From JBFLXR01 sp040757065 (GTDB lineage: Bacteria > Pseudomonadota > Gammaproteobacteria > Burkholderiales > Gallionellaceae): DNA of 64,000 bases. Location: assembly GCA_040757065.1 (NCBI GenBank), contig JBFLXR010000001.1:1-64000 (forward strand), read 5' to 3'. Made by a program: the position numbers and the translations under genes. This document shows positions 34,702-42,759 of the stretch, in pieces. Numbering within the stretch: position 1 is the stretch's first letter; each line of letters begins with the position of its first letter. The notes below the pieces were generated by a model. It was given only the letters and a program-made list of their open reading frames with translations, ran no database searches and was not told the DNA's origin.

Positions 34702-35753
34702 TACACAGCGATAATCTGACATCCGGGGAGCGTTTGATTTCTCCTGCTCCGGCCTCGCAGCATGAGGAGGCGCTGGAACGTGCGCTGCGTCCGAAACAGC
34801 TCGATGAGTACGTCGGGCAGGAAAAAATCCGCGATCAGTTACAAATCTTTATCGAGGCGGCGAAGAAGCGCGGCGAGCCGCTCGACCATGTGCTGCTGTT
34901 CGGTCCGCCGGGCCTTGGCAAAACGACTCTGGCGCACATTATCTCGCGCGAGATGGGGGTGAATCTCCGGCAGACTTCGGGGCCGGTGCTGGAGCGTGCG
35001 GGCGATTTGGCGGCGCTGCTGACCAATCTGGAGCCGCACGATGTACTGTTTATCGACGAGATTCACCGACTGTCGCCGGTAGTGGAAGAAATTCTGTACC
35101 CCGCGTTGGAGGACTACCAGATCGACATTATGATTGGCGAAGGCCCGGCAGCGCGTTCGGTAAAGCTGGATTTGCCGCCGTTTACACTGGTGGGGGCGAC
35201 TACCCGAGCCGGGATGTTGACCAACCCGCTGCGCGACCGTTTTGGCATCGTGGCGCGGTTGGAGTTTTATACGCCGCAGGAATTGCAGCGCATTGTGCTG
35301 CGTTCGTCTAAGTTGCTGGACATGAATTTATCGCCCGATGCGGCGCTGGAGGTGGCGCGCCGTTCGCGCGGCACGCCGCGTATCGCCAACCGCTTGTTGC
35401 GTCGGGTGCGCGATTACGCCGATGTAAAAGCGCATGGCGAAGCTTCGCGCGAAGTGGCCGATGCTGCGCTGACGATGCTGGATGTAGATGCGCAGGGGCT
35501 GGATTTGATGGATCGCAAGTTATTGCAGACCGTGATCGAGAAATTTGCGGGTGGCCCGGTCGGGGTGGATAACCTCGCGGCAGCCATCGGCGAGGAGCGC
35601 GATACCATTGAGGATGTGCTGGAGCCGTATCTGATTCAGCAGGGCTACTTGCAGCGGACGCCGCGCGGACGGATGGCGACGGAGAATGCCTACCGGCATT
35701 TCGGCTTGCCGCTGCCGCGCAATCAGGCGGTGAAGGAGTTGTGGGATGAGTAA
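34698..35753 (+). CDS. ruvB: Holliday junction branch-migration ATPase RuvB
   Basis: 351 residues. Walker A FGPPGLGKTTLAH (about 70-82), Walker B DVLFIDEIHRLSP, sensor 1 LVGATTRAGMLT and the C-terminal winged helix (about 270-335) with TPRGR. It forms the hexameric motor that drives branch migration with RuvA. Its ATG overlaps the ruvA stop by 4 nt, and its stop overlaps ybgC by 8 nt. Confidence 0.97.
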   Translation: MIHSDNLTSGERLISPAPASQHEEALERALRPKQLDEYVGQEKIRDQLQIFIEAAKKRGEPLDHVLLFGPPGLGKTTLAHIISREMGVNLRQTSGPVLERAGDLAALLTNLEPHDVLFIDEIHRLSPVVEEILYPALEDYQIDIMIGEGPAARSVKLDLPPFTLVGATTRAGMLTNPLRDRFGIVARLEFYTPQELQRIVLRSSKLLDMNLSPDAALEVARRSRGTPRIANRLLRRVRDYADVKAHGEASREVADAALTMLDVDAQGLDLMDRKLLQTVIEKFAGGPVGVDNLAAAIGEERDTIEDVLEPYLIQQGYLQRTPRGRMATENAYRHFGLPLPRNQAVKELWDE

Positions 35754-36147
35754 GGTGTTCGAGTGGCCGATCCGGGTGTATTTTCAAGATACCGATGCGG
35801 GCGGCGTCACCTACCACGCCAGTTATGTGAACTTTTTAGAACGGGCGCGGACTGAGTGGTTGCGTAGTTACGGTTACAGCAATGCCGGGATGATGAAAGA
35901 ACTCGGCGTGATGTTCGTGGTGCGTTCGCTCAAATTGGATTATTTGCGTCCTGCCTTGCTGGACGACATGCTGACCGCGACGGCGGAAGTGCGCGAAATC
36001 GGGCGTAGCCGTTTAACGTTGCATCAGACCGTGCGGCGCGGAGAGATGCTTTTGCTGGAAGCCGAGGTGCATCTGGTGTGCGTCGGCGTGGAAAGTTTTA
36101 AGCCGGTCAGTGTGCCGGATGTGTTGCGTAGTCAATGGAAGGAATGA
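35746..36147 (+). CDS. ybgC: Tol-Pal-associated acyl-CoA thioesterase
   Basis: 133 residues, a hot-dog fold thioesterase. VYFQDTDAGGVTYHASYVNFLERARTE carries the active-site Asp and His. YbgC proteins hydrolyse acyl-CoA or acyl-ACP and link to the phospholipid machinery at the inner membrane. Overlap with ruvB and the 1-nt gap to tolQ suggest that the ruv and tol genes are read on the same transcript. Confidence 0.94.
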   Translation: MSKVFEWPIRVYFQDTDAGGVTYHASYVNFLERARTEWLRSYGYSNAGMMKELGVMFVVRSLKLDYLRPALLDDMLTATAEVREIGRSRLTLHQTVRRGEMLLLEAEVHLVCVGVESFKPVSVPDVLRSQWKE

Positions 36148-36148
36148 C

Positions 36149-36823
36149 ATGGAAGTTTCTCAGGATTTATCGTTCTTGAGCCTGATTCAAAACGCCAGCG
36201 TACTGGTGCAGTTGGTGATGGGAGCGTTGCTACTGGTGTCGCTGATGTCTTGGTGGTACATCTTCCGTAAAATGTTTGCGGTGCGGTTGGCGACCACGCA
36301 GTCGGAGATGTTCGAACAGTTGTTTTGGCAGGGCGGCGATCTGGGTCAGTTGTACCAGCGCGTACATGCCGCCCGCGACGAATCCGGCAGCATGGAACGC
36401 ATTTTTTCGGCTGGCTATGCCGAATTCGTTAAATTGAAAAAGAAATTCGGGAACGATAATACTGCCGTGATGGAAGGTACGCGCCGTGCGATGCGCGCCA
36501 CCTATCAGCGTGAGATGGATCAGCTGGAGTCGCATCTTGCGTTTCTGGCTTCGGTCGGTTCGGTCAGCCCGTACGTCGGCTTGTTCGGTACGGTATGGGG
36601 CATTATGAATGCCTTCCGCGGTTTGGCGAACGTCGGCCAGGCGACGCTGGCGCACGTTGCGCCCGGTATTGCCGAGGCGTTGGTGGCAACTGCGATGGGC
36701 CTGTTCGCGGCGATTCCGGCCGTGGTGGCCTATAACCGCTATTCGCATGAAGTGATGCGCCTGTCGTCGCGCTTCGAAAGCTTCATGGAAGAATTTTCCA
36801 ACGTGCTGCAACGCCAGCCCTGA
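36149..36823 (+). CDS. tolQ: Tol-Pal system proton channel subunit TolQ
   Basis: 224 residues from ATG 36149 (GGAAGGA 5 nt before), three membrane helices at about 15-38, 130-155 and 170-195. The MotA/ExbB signature VGSVSPYVGLFGTVWGIMNAF and AEALVATAMGLFAAIPAVVAYN is present. TolQ with TolR uses the proton motive force to drive TolA. The open frame starts 39 nt earlier in ybgC and is not used. Confidence 0.96.
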   Translation: MEVSQDLSFLSLIQNASVLVQLVMGALLLVSLMSWWYIFRKMFAVRLATTQSEMFEQLFWQGGDLGQLYQRVHAARDESGSMERIFSAGYAEFVKLKKKFGNDNTAVMEGTRRAMRATYQREMDQLESHLAFLASVGSVSPYVGLFGTVWGIMNAFRGLANVGQATLAHVAPGIAEALVATAMGLFAAIPAVVAYNRYSHEVMRLSSRFESFMEEFSNVLQRQP

Positions 36824-36845
36824 CAGATCGCAGATTGAGGAACGC

Positions 36846-37271
36846 ATGAGCTACTCTTCGCGCCGCTCGCTTCGCCCGGTCAGCCAGATCAACGTCGTGC
36901 CGTATATCGACGTGATGCTGGTCTTGCTGGTGATTTTTATGGTGACTGCGCCGCTGATGAATCCGGGGCAGGTGGATTTGCCTTCGATTGGTAAATCGTT
37001 GACGCCGCCGGTTGCGCCGCTGGAAGTGATTATCAAAAAAGACACCTCGCTCGCCTTGCGCGATCACAATAAAGGCGGCAGTGAGCGTACTTTGTCGCGC
37101 GGCGATCTGGTGGAGGCGCTCAAGCAGAAACAAAGCGCGAACGCCGAGCAGCCCGTAGTGATTTCTGCTGATAAGAGCGTACGCTACGAAGAGGTGATTA
37201 AGGTGATGGAGATGTTGCAGGCGCAACATGTCCAGAAGGTCGGTTTGCTGGTGCAAAGCAAGGGGCAATGA
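36846..37271 (+). CDS. tolR: Tol-Pal system subunit TolR
   Basis: 141 residues: a short basic N terminus, then one membrane helix IDVMLVLLVIFMVTAPLM (about 21-40) with the essential Asp near 22, then a periplasmic domain. QINVVPYIDVMLVLLVIFM is the ExbD/TolR signature. It completes the TolQR motor. Its stop overlaps the tolA start by 4 nt. Confidence 0.95.
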   Translation: MSYSSRRSLRPVSQINVVPYIDVMLVLLVIFMVTAPLMNPGQVDLPSIGKSLTPPVAPLEVIIKKDTSLALRDHNKGGSERTLSRGDLVEALKQKQSANAEQPVVISADKSVRYEEVIKVMEMLQAQHVQKVGLLVQSKGQ

Positions 37272-38008
37272 GCATTTTGCAGGATAGAACCGAACCCGGA
37301 AAAATGCGCGCTGCGCTGTTCGCGCTGGTCGTGCATGCTGCGTTTTTCGCCTTTTTGTATTTCGGCGTGAGCTGGCGCGAAGAGCAGCCGCAGGGGATCA
37401 AAGTCGATATTTGGAGCAGTCTGCCGGAACACAGCAGCGTTGCCAAAGAATCACCGCCTCCGAAAGCGCCGGAACCTCCGCCACCGCCGAAGCCCAAAGA
37501 GATTACGCCGGAGGCAAAGCCGGCGCCGAGCAAGGCGGAAATCGAATTAAAAGACAAGAAAAAACCAGCGCCGGAAAAGGCACCGGAAAAACCGGTGGTG
37601 CCGGAGAAAAAAGTGCCGGATAAGAAGTCGGCCGAGCCTAAGCGCGATGATGCGGCGGCGAAAGCTGCCGAAGCTGCTCAGGCTGAACAAGCGCGTCAAC
37701 AGGCGGCACAAGCGGCCGCGATGGGTAAGGTGATCGACGAACATAAGGCAAAAATTATTGCCAAGATCCGCCGCAATATCGTGATGCCGCCCGATGTGCC
37801 GGATAATATTAAGGCGGAGTACGACGTAACACTGTTGCCGGGCGGGACGGTGCTGAACGCCCGCTTGGCGCGTTCGAGCGGTAATGCAGCTTATGATACG
37901 GCGGTGGAGCGGGCGATTCTGAAGTCGCAACCGCTGCCGTTGCCGCCCGATCCGGCGTTGTTTTCGCGTTTTCGCGAATTGCATTTGATCTTTAGCCCGA
38001 AAGACTGA
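37268..38008 (+). CDS. tolA: Tol-Pal system protein TolA
   Basis: 246 residues. An N-terminal membrane helix (AALFALVVHAAFFAFLYFGV, about 15-35) is followed by a Pro-rich and then Lys/Glu/Ala-rich region (about 60-150) and a C-terminal TonB-like domain (VTLLPGGTVLNARLARSSGN). TolA spans the periplasm between the TolQR motor and Pal. It is shorter than the enterobacterial protein (about 420 residues) because the helical domain II is much reduced, which is common in betaproteobacteria. Confidence 0.92.
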   Translation: MSILQDRTEPGKMRAALFALVVHAAFFAFLYFGVSWREEQPQGIKVDIWSSLPEHSSVAKESPPPKAPEPPPPPKPKEITPEAKPAPSKAEIELKDKKKPAPEKAPEKPVVPEKKVPDKKSAEPKRDDAAAKAAEAAQAEQARQQAAQAAAMGKVIDEHKAKIIAKIRRNIVMPPDVPDNIKAEYDVTLLPGGTVLNARLARSSGNAAYDTAVERAILKSQPLPLPPDPALFSRFRELHLIFSPKD

Positions 38009-38021
38009 CGAGAGGAAAAGT

Positions 38022-39281
38022 ATGTGGCGAAGTGGCTTATTGTTATTGCTCAGCTGGGTGGCGTTACCGGCTCAGGCAGCTTTGCAAATCGAAATTAGCG
38101 GAGCCGGGGAGACGCAGATTCCGGTGGCGATTGTGCCGCTGGCAGATGAAGGTAAATTGAAAGAGAGTATTAGTTCGATCGTGTCCGCCGATCTGGCGCG
38201 CAGCGGGCTATTTAAGCTTGTCGATCCGGCGGGCAGATTACCGCATGAACCGAGTCAGGTGGTGGCCGCGCAATGGGCGGGTACCGATGCATTGTGTATC
38301 GGCAAAGTGATTGTGCAACCGAACGATCGTATTGAAGTGCAGTACCGTTTGTATGATGTGGCGAAACAGAGTTGGATCGCCGGGCAGTCTGTTTCGGCGA
38401 GTGCAGATCAGGCCCGTGCAATCGGGCATCGCATTGCCGACCTGATTTACGAAAAGTTGACCGGCGTGCCGGGGGTGTTTAGTACCCGCATTGCTTACGT
38501 CGTGCGTAACGGGGCGCGTAGCCGTCTGGTGGTGGCCGATAGCGACGGTTACAACGAGCAGACCGTGCTGGCGCTGAGCGAGCCGATTATGTCGCCGTCA
38601 TGGTCGCCGGACGGGACGCACTTGGCATATGTAACTTTTGAAGAAGGTCATGCCGCAGTGTATGTGCAATCGCTCCTGACTAACCAACGCCGTGTGGTGG
38701 CAAACTTTCCGGGCAGTAACAGCGCACCGACCTGGTCGCCGGATGGTCGCCAATTGGCTGTGGTGGTGTCGCGCGACGGTGGGGCGCAAATCTGGCTGGT
38801 ACGGCCGGACGGTAGCGGTGCTCGCCGTCTGACCGAAGGCGGATCGATCGACACCGAGCCGAATTTTTCACCGGATGGGCAATCGCTGCTGTTCGCTTCC
38901 GATCGGGGCGGCAGCGTTCAAATTTACCGTATGGCTGCCAGCGGCGGCCGCGCCGAGCGGCTGACTTTCGAAGGGTCAAGCAATTTCTCGCCGCGCTATA
39001 GTCCGGACGGTAAGAGTTTTGTGTTTTCCCATCGCAACGGCGGGCAATTCTATATTGCTGTGCAAGACTTTCAGACTGGCCAGATGCAGACGCTGACCGA
39101 GGGCGGCTGGGACAAAAAACCGAGCTTTGCGCCGAACGGCAAAATAGTGTTGTTTGCCACTGAGGCGCAGGGTCGTGGTATATTGATGACCGTGTCCAGC
39201 GATGGCCGGGTGAAGCAACGCATGTCCGCGCAAAGCGGCGCGATTCGCGAGCCGGTTTGGGGACCGTTCCTGAAACAATAA
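38022..39281 (+). CDS. tolB: Tol-Pal system beta-propeller protein TolB
   Basis: 419 residues. A signal peptide (GLLLLLSWVALPAQA, cleaved near residue 19) precedes an N-terminal domain and a six-bladed propeller with WD40-like SPDG repeats: SWSPDGTHLAYV, TWSPDGRQLAVV, NFSPDGQSLLFA, RYSPDGKSFVF, SFAPNGKIVLFA. TolB binds Pal in the periplasm. GAGAGGAAAAG before ATG 38022 is a good ribosome-binding site. Confidence 0.96.
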   Translation: MWRSGLLLLLSWVALPAQAALQIEISGAGETQIPVAIVPLADEGKLKESISSIVSADLARSGLFKLVDPAGRLPHEPSQVVAAQWAGTDALCIGKVIVQPNDRIEVQYRLYDVAKQSWIAGQSVSASADQARAIGHRIADLIYEKLTGVPGVFSTRIAYVVRNGARSRLVVADSDGYNEQTVLALSEPIMSPSWSPDGTHLAYVTFEEGHAAVYVQSLLTNQRRVVANFPGSNSAPTWSPDGRQLAVVVSRDGGAQIWLVRPDGSGARRLTEGGSIDTEPNFSPDGQSLLFASDRGGSVQIYRMAASGGRAERLTFEGSSNFSPRYSPDGKSFVFSHRNGGQFYIAVQDFQTGQMQTLTEGGWDKKPSFAPNGKIVLFATEAQGRGILMTVSSDGRVKQRMSAQSGAIREPVWGPFLKQ

Positions 39282-39301
39282 TTCTCGATAGGGGTATGAC
39301 G

Positions 39302-39829
39302 ATGAAGAAAATCCTGATTAGCGTATTGCTGGCGAATTTGTTGGCGGCTTGTGCGAGCGACAAACCTAAGGCGCCGGTTGAAGAGCAAAAGCCCGCTGCT
39401 ACCGCCCCGCAGACGGCAGCTAAACCTGTTGCGGCCAAGCCTGCCGCGTCGGTGGCCGTGGATCCGCTGGATGACCCCAAGAATGCCGATCTGGCGAAGC
39501 GTAGCGTGTATTTCCCGTTTGACGTCGATGTCGTGCAGGACGCCGACAAGCCGACCGTGCAAGCGCACGGCAAGTATCTGAGCACGCGCGCAAACCGCAC
39601 AGTGCGTGTGGAAGGCAATTGCGACGAACGCGGCAGCAGCGAATACAACCTGTCGCTGGGGCAACGCCGCGCTGACAACGTGAAGAAGGGTTTGATTGCC
39701 AGCGGCGCGAAAGACGGTCAGGTTCAAACGGTGAGCTACGGCGAAGAAAAGCCGAAAGCGACTGCGCATAACGAAGAGGCTTGGGCGCAAAACCGTCGTG
39801 CCGACCTGAACTACAGCGCGAAGAAGTAA
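39302..39829 (+). CDS. pal: Peptidoglycan-associated lipoprotein Pal
   Basis: 175 residues from ATG 39302 (AGGGG 7 nt upstream); ATG 39296 two codons earlier is possible. The lipoprotein signal ends in the lipobox LLAAC (Cys near residue 17). After an Ala/Pro-rich linker (about 25-50) comes the OmpA-like domain with VYFPFDVDVV, VEGNCDERGSSEYNLSLGQRRAD and the peptidoglycan-binding Asp and Arg. Pal anchors the outer membrane to the cell wall. Confidence 0.96.
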   Translation: MKKILISVLLANLLAACASDKPKAPVEEQKPAATAPQTAAKPVAAKPAASVAVDPLDDPKNADLAKRSVYFPFDVDVVQDADKPTVQAHGKYLSTRANRTVRVEGNCDERGSSEYNLSLGQRRADNVKKGLIASGAKDGQVQTVSYGEEKPKATAHNEEAWAQNRRADLNYSAKK

Positions 39830-39834
39830 GCACC

Positions 39835-40590
39835 ATGAAACTGCGCGTCTTAAGCCTTGTTCTGTACAGCGTTCTGACGGTTGCTCCGGCGCATGCCGGG
39901 CTGTTTACCGACGATGAGGCGCAAAAAAAGATCAAGACGCTTGAGACGCGCGTTTCGCAGTTGGAAGAAACTGAATCGAAGCAAGCTGCGATTCTGCTCG
40001 ATCTGCAAGGTCAGATTGAAGCGCAGAATACTGAAATTCGTCGCCTGAGAGGGCAAAACGAAGAGTTGCAGCATGGTCTGCAAGATGCTGAAAAGCGTCA
40101 AAAAGATTTCTACATCGATCTCGATAGCCGCCTGCGGCGTTTCGAGGCGGCAGAGGCTGCCCCGCAGCCGCAGGCAAGCGCTAGCGGCAAGCAGCCGGAA
40201 GCCGCGAACGATCCCTCGTTGGAAAACCGTGCTTACGAAGCAGCGTATGCTTTCTATAAGTCGGCCAGTTACCAGAATGCGCTGGGTGCCTTTCAGGATT
40301 TTCTGACCAAGTTTCCGCAGTCGGTGTATGCGCCCAATAGTTATTTCTGGATGGGGCAGGCCTATACTGCACTGAAAGATTGCAAGAGCGCGCTGCCGAT
40401 GTACCAGATGGTCGTGGATAAATACGACAATAGTCCTAAGTTGCCGGATGCGCTGTACGGCGTGGCGAATTGTCAGGCTGAGCTCGACAAGAAACCGGCT
40501 GCCAAAAAAACGCTGAAACTGATCGTCAGCAAATATCCCGACACCTCCGCTGCCGAGAAGGCCAAGAAGCTGCTCGGCGAACTGAAGTAG
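39835..40590 (+). CDS. cpoB: Cell-division coordinator CpoB (YbgF)
   Basis: 251 residues from ATG 39835. A signal peptide ends at PAHAG (about residue 20), followed by a coiled coil (about 27-98) with regular Leu/Ile heptads (IKTLETRVSQLEETESKQ), and C-terminal TPR repeats (YEAAYAFYKSASYQNALGAFQDFLTKFPQS, then two more up to 250). CpoB binds TolA and couples outer-membrane constriction to cell-wall synthesis. It begins 5 nt after pal. Confidence 0.95.
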   Translation: MKLRVLSLVLYSVLTVAPAHAGLFTDDEAQKKIKTLETRVSQLEETESKQAAILLDLQGQIEAQNTEIRRLRGQNEELQHGLQDAEKRQKDFYIDLDSRLRRFEAAEAAPQPQASASGKQPEAANDPSLENRAYEAAYAFYKSASYQNALGAFQDFLTKFPQSVYAPNSYFWMGQAYTALKDCKSALPMYQMVVDKYDNSPKLPDALYGVANCQAELDKKPAAKKTLKLIVSKYPDTSAAEKAKKLLGELK

Positions 40591-40597
40591 TCTTGTC

Positions 40598-41257
40598 GTG
40601 TCGGACGCTCTAGAACGCGCCACTCTGCGCATCAACGAGATTTTTTATTCCTTGCAGGGCGAAACCAGCCGGGCGGGCCTGCCCACGGTATTCGTGCGTC
40701 TGACGGGGTGTCCGATGCGTTGCACTTACTGCGATACAAGCTACGCTTTTACCGGCGGGCAGACTATGGCGCTCTCGGCTGTGCTCAACGAAGTGGCACA
40801 CTACGCGCCCGAATATGTCACGGTGACCGGCGGCGAGCCGCTGGCGCAGAAAAATTGCTTGCTGCTGCTCCAGGCGTTGTGCGACGCAGGTTACCGGGTT
40901 TCACTGGAAACCGGCGGGGGGCTCGATATTCGCGGCGTCGATCCGCGCGTGATGACTGTGCTGGACATCAAAACGCCCGGCTCCGGCGAGGTCGAAAAAA
41001 ACCTGTGGGGCAATCTGGAACACCTGAAACCGCAGGACGAAATCAAATTTGTGCTATGTGACGAGGCTGATTATTTGTGGGCGCGCGATGTGCTGCGGGA
41101 GCAGGGCTTGAGCGAACGCTGTGCAGTGCTGTTTTCCGCCGCGCAAGGCCAGTTATCGCCCACCGTATTGGCTGAATGGATACTGCGCGACCGGTTGCCG
41201 GTGCGGATGCAGATACAATTGCATAAATTGTTGTGGGGTAATCAGCAGGGCAAATGA
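40598..41257 (+). CDS. queE: 7-carboxy-7-deazaguanine synthase
   Basis: 219 residues from a GTG start at 40598. A radical SAM enzyme that contracts the ring of 6-carboxytetrahydropterin to the 7-deazaguanine base of queuosine. The cluster motif is CPMRCTYC (C-x3-C-x2-C), preceded by EIFYSLQGETSRAGLPTVFVRL, and followed by VTVTGGEPLAQ. It lies 7 nt after cpoB and overlaps queC by 4 nt. Confidence 0.96.
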   Translation: MSDALERATLRINEIFYSLQGETSRAGLPTVFVRLTGCPMRCTYCDTSYAFTGGQTMALSAVLNEVAHYAPEYVTVTGGEPLAQKNCLLLLQALCDAGYRVSLETGGGLDIRGVDPRVMTVLDIKTPGSGEVEKNLWGNLEHLKPQDEIKFVLCDEADYLWARDVLREQGLSERCAVLFSAAQGQLSPTVLAEWILRDRLPVRMQIQLHKLLWGNQQGK

Positions 41258-41931
41258 AAAATGCAGTCGTTCTACTTTCCGGGGGCCTAGACTCCGCGAC
41301 CGTGCTGGCAATGGCGCGCGCGCAGGGTTTTACCTGCTATGCCCTGAGCGTAGATTATGGGCAGCGCCACCATGCCGAACTGGCCGCCGCGCAGCGCGTA
41401 GCGCAGGCACTGGGTGCGGTTAAGCATTCGGTGGTGAATATCGACCTCACGACTTTCGGTGGTTCGGCGCTGACCGACAAAAATATTGCTGTGCCCGAGC
41501 AGCCAACGACCGGTATCCCGCTTACCTATGTACCGGCCCGCAACACCATCATGCTGTCGCTAGCGCTGGCTTGGGCGGAAGTGCTGCAAGCGCAGGATAT
41601 TTTTATCGGCGTGAACGCGGTGGATTATTCCGGCTACCCGGATTGTCGCCCCGAATATGTTTCAGCCTTCCAGCAAATGGCGAATCTGGCGACCAAGGCC
41701 GCCGTCGAAGGTAAGCCGTTAACCGTGCATGCTCCGCTGCAATACTTGAGCAAGGCCGAAATCATTCGTCAGGGCGCACAACTCGGGGTGGATTACGGTT
41801 TAACGGTATCTTGCTATCAGGCCGACGAAGCCGGGCGTGCGTGCGGTGTGTGCGATTCCTGCCGCTTGCGCCGTGCCGGTTTCGAGGCGGCCGAGGTGCC
41901 GGATCCGACACATTATCGCATTTTGCGTTGA
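41254..41931 (+). CDS. queC: 7-cyano-7-deazaguanine synthase
   Basis: 225 residues. It converts 7-carboxy-7-deazaguanine to the nitrile preQ0 with ATP and ammonia. The PP-loop is VLLSGGLDSATVLA (7-20), and the zinc site is the C-terminal set CYQADEAGRACGVCDSC. AYDYGQRH appears as VDYGQRHHAEL. Its last codons contain the -35 box of the tRNA promoter. Confidence 0.97.
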   Translation: MKNAVVLLSGGLDSATVLAMARAQGFTCYALSVDYGQRHHAELAAAQRVAQALGAVKHSVVNIDLTTFGGSALTDKNIAVPEQPTTGIPLTYVPARNTIMLSLALAWAEVLQAQDIFIGVNAVDYSGYPDCRPEYVSAFQQMANLATKAAVEGKPLTVHAPLQYLSKAEIIRQGAQLGVDYGLTVSCYQADEAGRACGVCDSCRLRRAGFEAAEVPDPTHYRILR

Positions 41932-41955
41932 CAGATTTAAGGCAATCCGTATAAT
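41928..41955 (+). promoter_or_regulatory. Consensus sigma-70 promoter of the tRNA-Lys/tRNA-Thr pair
   Basis: TTGACA at 41928-41933 and TATAAT at 41950-41955, both perfect, are separated by 16 nt. The -35 box overlaps the queC stop codon. The tRNA-Lys gene starts 18 nt after the -10 box. No G/C-rich discriminator typical of strict stringent control stands out (the bases after it are TCGCCCTT). Confidence 0.88.
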
Positions 41956-41973
41956 TCGCCCTTCCTTCAGGAC

Positions 41974-42049
41974 GGGTCGTTAGCTCAGCCGGTAGAGCAG
42001 CGGACTTTTAATCCGTTGGTCGCGTGTTCGAATCACGCACGACCCACCA
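41974..42049 (+). tRNA. tRNA-Lys (anticodon TTT)
   Basis: 76 nt with encoded CCA. The acceptor GGGTCGT pairs with ACGACCC, the anticodon loop is CTTTTAA with TTT at 42007-42009, and the T loop is TTCGAAT. D-stem and T-stem (GCGTG/CACGC) are intact. Confidence 0.98.
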
Positions 42050-42058
42050 GTTCTGCTA

Positions 42059-42134
42059 GCCGCTTTAGCTCAGTTGGTAGAGCAACCGCCTTGTAAGCGG
42101 TAGGTCGTCAGTTCGAATCCGACAAGCGGCACCA
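42059..42134 (+). tRNA. tRNA-Thr (anticodon TGT)
   Basis: 76 nt with encoded CCA. The acceptor GCCGCTT pairs with AAGCGGC, the anticodon loop is CTTGTAA with TGT at 42092-42094, and the T loop is TTCGAAT. It follows tRNA-Lys by 9 nt and probably shares its transcript. Confidence 0.97.
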
Positions 42135-42415
42135 GTTTCCTTATCCTCTAGTATTTGTTCGTTTCTGCATGTGTGTTGCTGTGCACATGCCGGGCTATGT
42201 TTCTTTTGCACTTTCTAGTCGGTTGCGTCCGAGCAATTTGGCGCAGTAACGCGTACAGCCGGTGCTTTCCCAATCCTTGGATGCGCTTGCCGATTCGCGA
42301 GAGGCGTCGGGTGCAGAAATGCTTCTGTATGAATTAATTAGATAAATTGGCCTATTTACTTGCTCTGGGTTTGTGCGTAGGCTGTATCTGTCGCATAGAG
42401 TGGAGGAGAGGTTTA
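42135..42415. other. Intergenic gap after the tRNA genes, nothing clear
   Basis: 281 nt. I find no tRNA terminator with a T run and no convincing promoter for the small protein that follows, apart from its strong ribosome-binding site (GGAGGAG, 42402-42408). A 60-codon frame at 42155-42337 has no ribosome-binding site and unlikely composition. Confidence 0.5.
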
Positions 42416-42667
42416 ATGCATATTGATGATAAGCTTTCCGAAATGGTGGCGCACCACCGTCAGGTGCACACGCGCTATTTGTCTGCACACTTCCGGCACA
42501 TTATGCTGAAAATCTATGCCTATCTTGAACAGGGGCGGTTTCAGGAATGTTTGCATTACATTCAAAGCCTGTTTCTGGAGACGCGTGGAGGTACTCGACG
42601 CGGTTTTCCTCTTCCGGCTGCGGTCGAGTTGGTCGCATTAAGTGCTGCCATTGCAGAAATAGCCTAA
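42416..42667 (+). CDS. Small helical protein of unknown function
   Basis: 83 residues from ATG 42416, with GGAGGAG seven nt upstream; the frame is open to 42347 but the ribosome-binding site decides. I do not recognise the family. It is predicted as mostly helical: HIDDKLSEMVAHHRQVHTRYLSAHFRHIM is rich in His, followed by LKIYAYLEQGRFQECLHYIQSLFLE and a hydrophobic helix at the C terminus (PAAVELVALSAAIAEIA). No signal peptide or membrane helix. A strong terminator closes it. It faces the PLP/ATP-grasp gene set. Confidence 0.7.
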   Translation: MHIDDKLSEMVAHHRQVHTRYLSAHFRHIMLKIYAYLEQGRFQECLHYIQSLFLETRGGTRRGFPLPAAVELVALSAAIAEIA

Positions 42668-42683
42668 GTTTTTGGCGGATACC

Positions 42684-42722
42684 AGCCCTGAAGGCCGTGC
42701 CAGCCTTCAGGGCTTATTTTTT
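42684..42722 (+). terminator. Rho-independent terminator after the 83-residue protein
   Basis: A perfect 12-bp stem (AGCCCTGAAGGC at 42684-42695, GCCTTCAGGGCT at 42703-42714) with a 7-nt loop, then TATTTTTT. This strong terminator supports the reality of the small gene 17 nt before it. Confidence 0.93.
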
Positions 42723-42759
42723 CCGGCAGCGGAATTACCTGTGGTAGTGCTGGATAGCG

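Noticed and set aside
42155..42337. 60-codon frame after tRNA-Thr
   Set aside because: No ribosome-binding site, unusual Cys-rich composition, and it stops before the real small gene.
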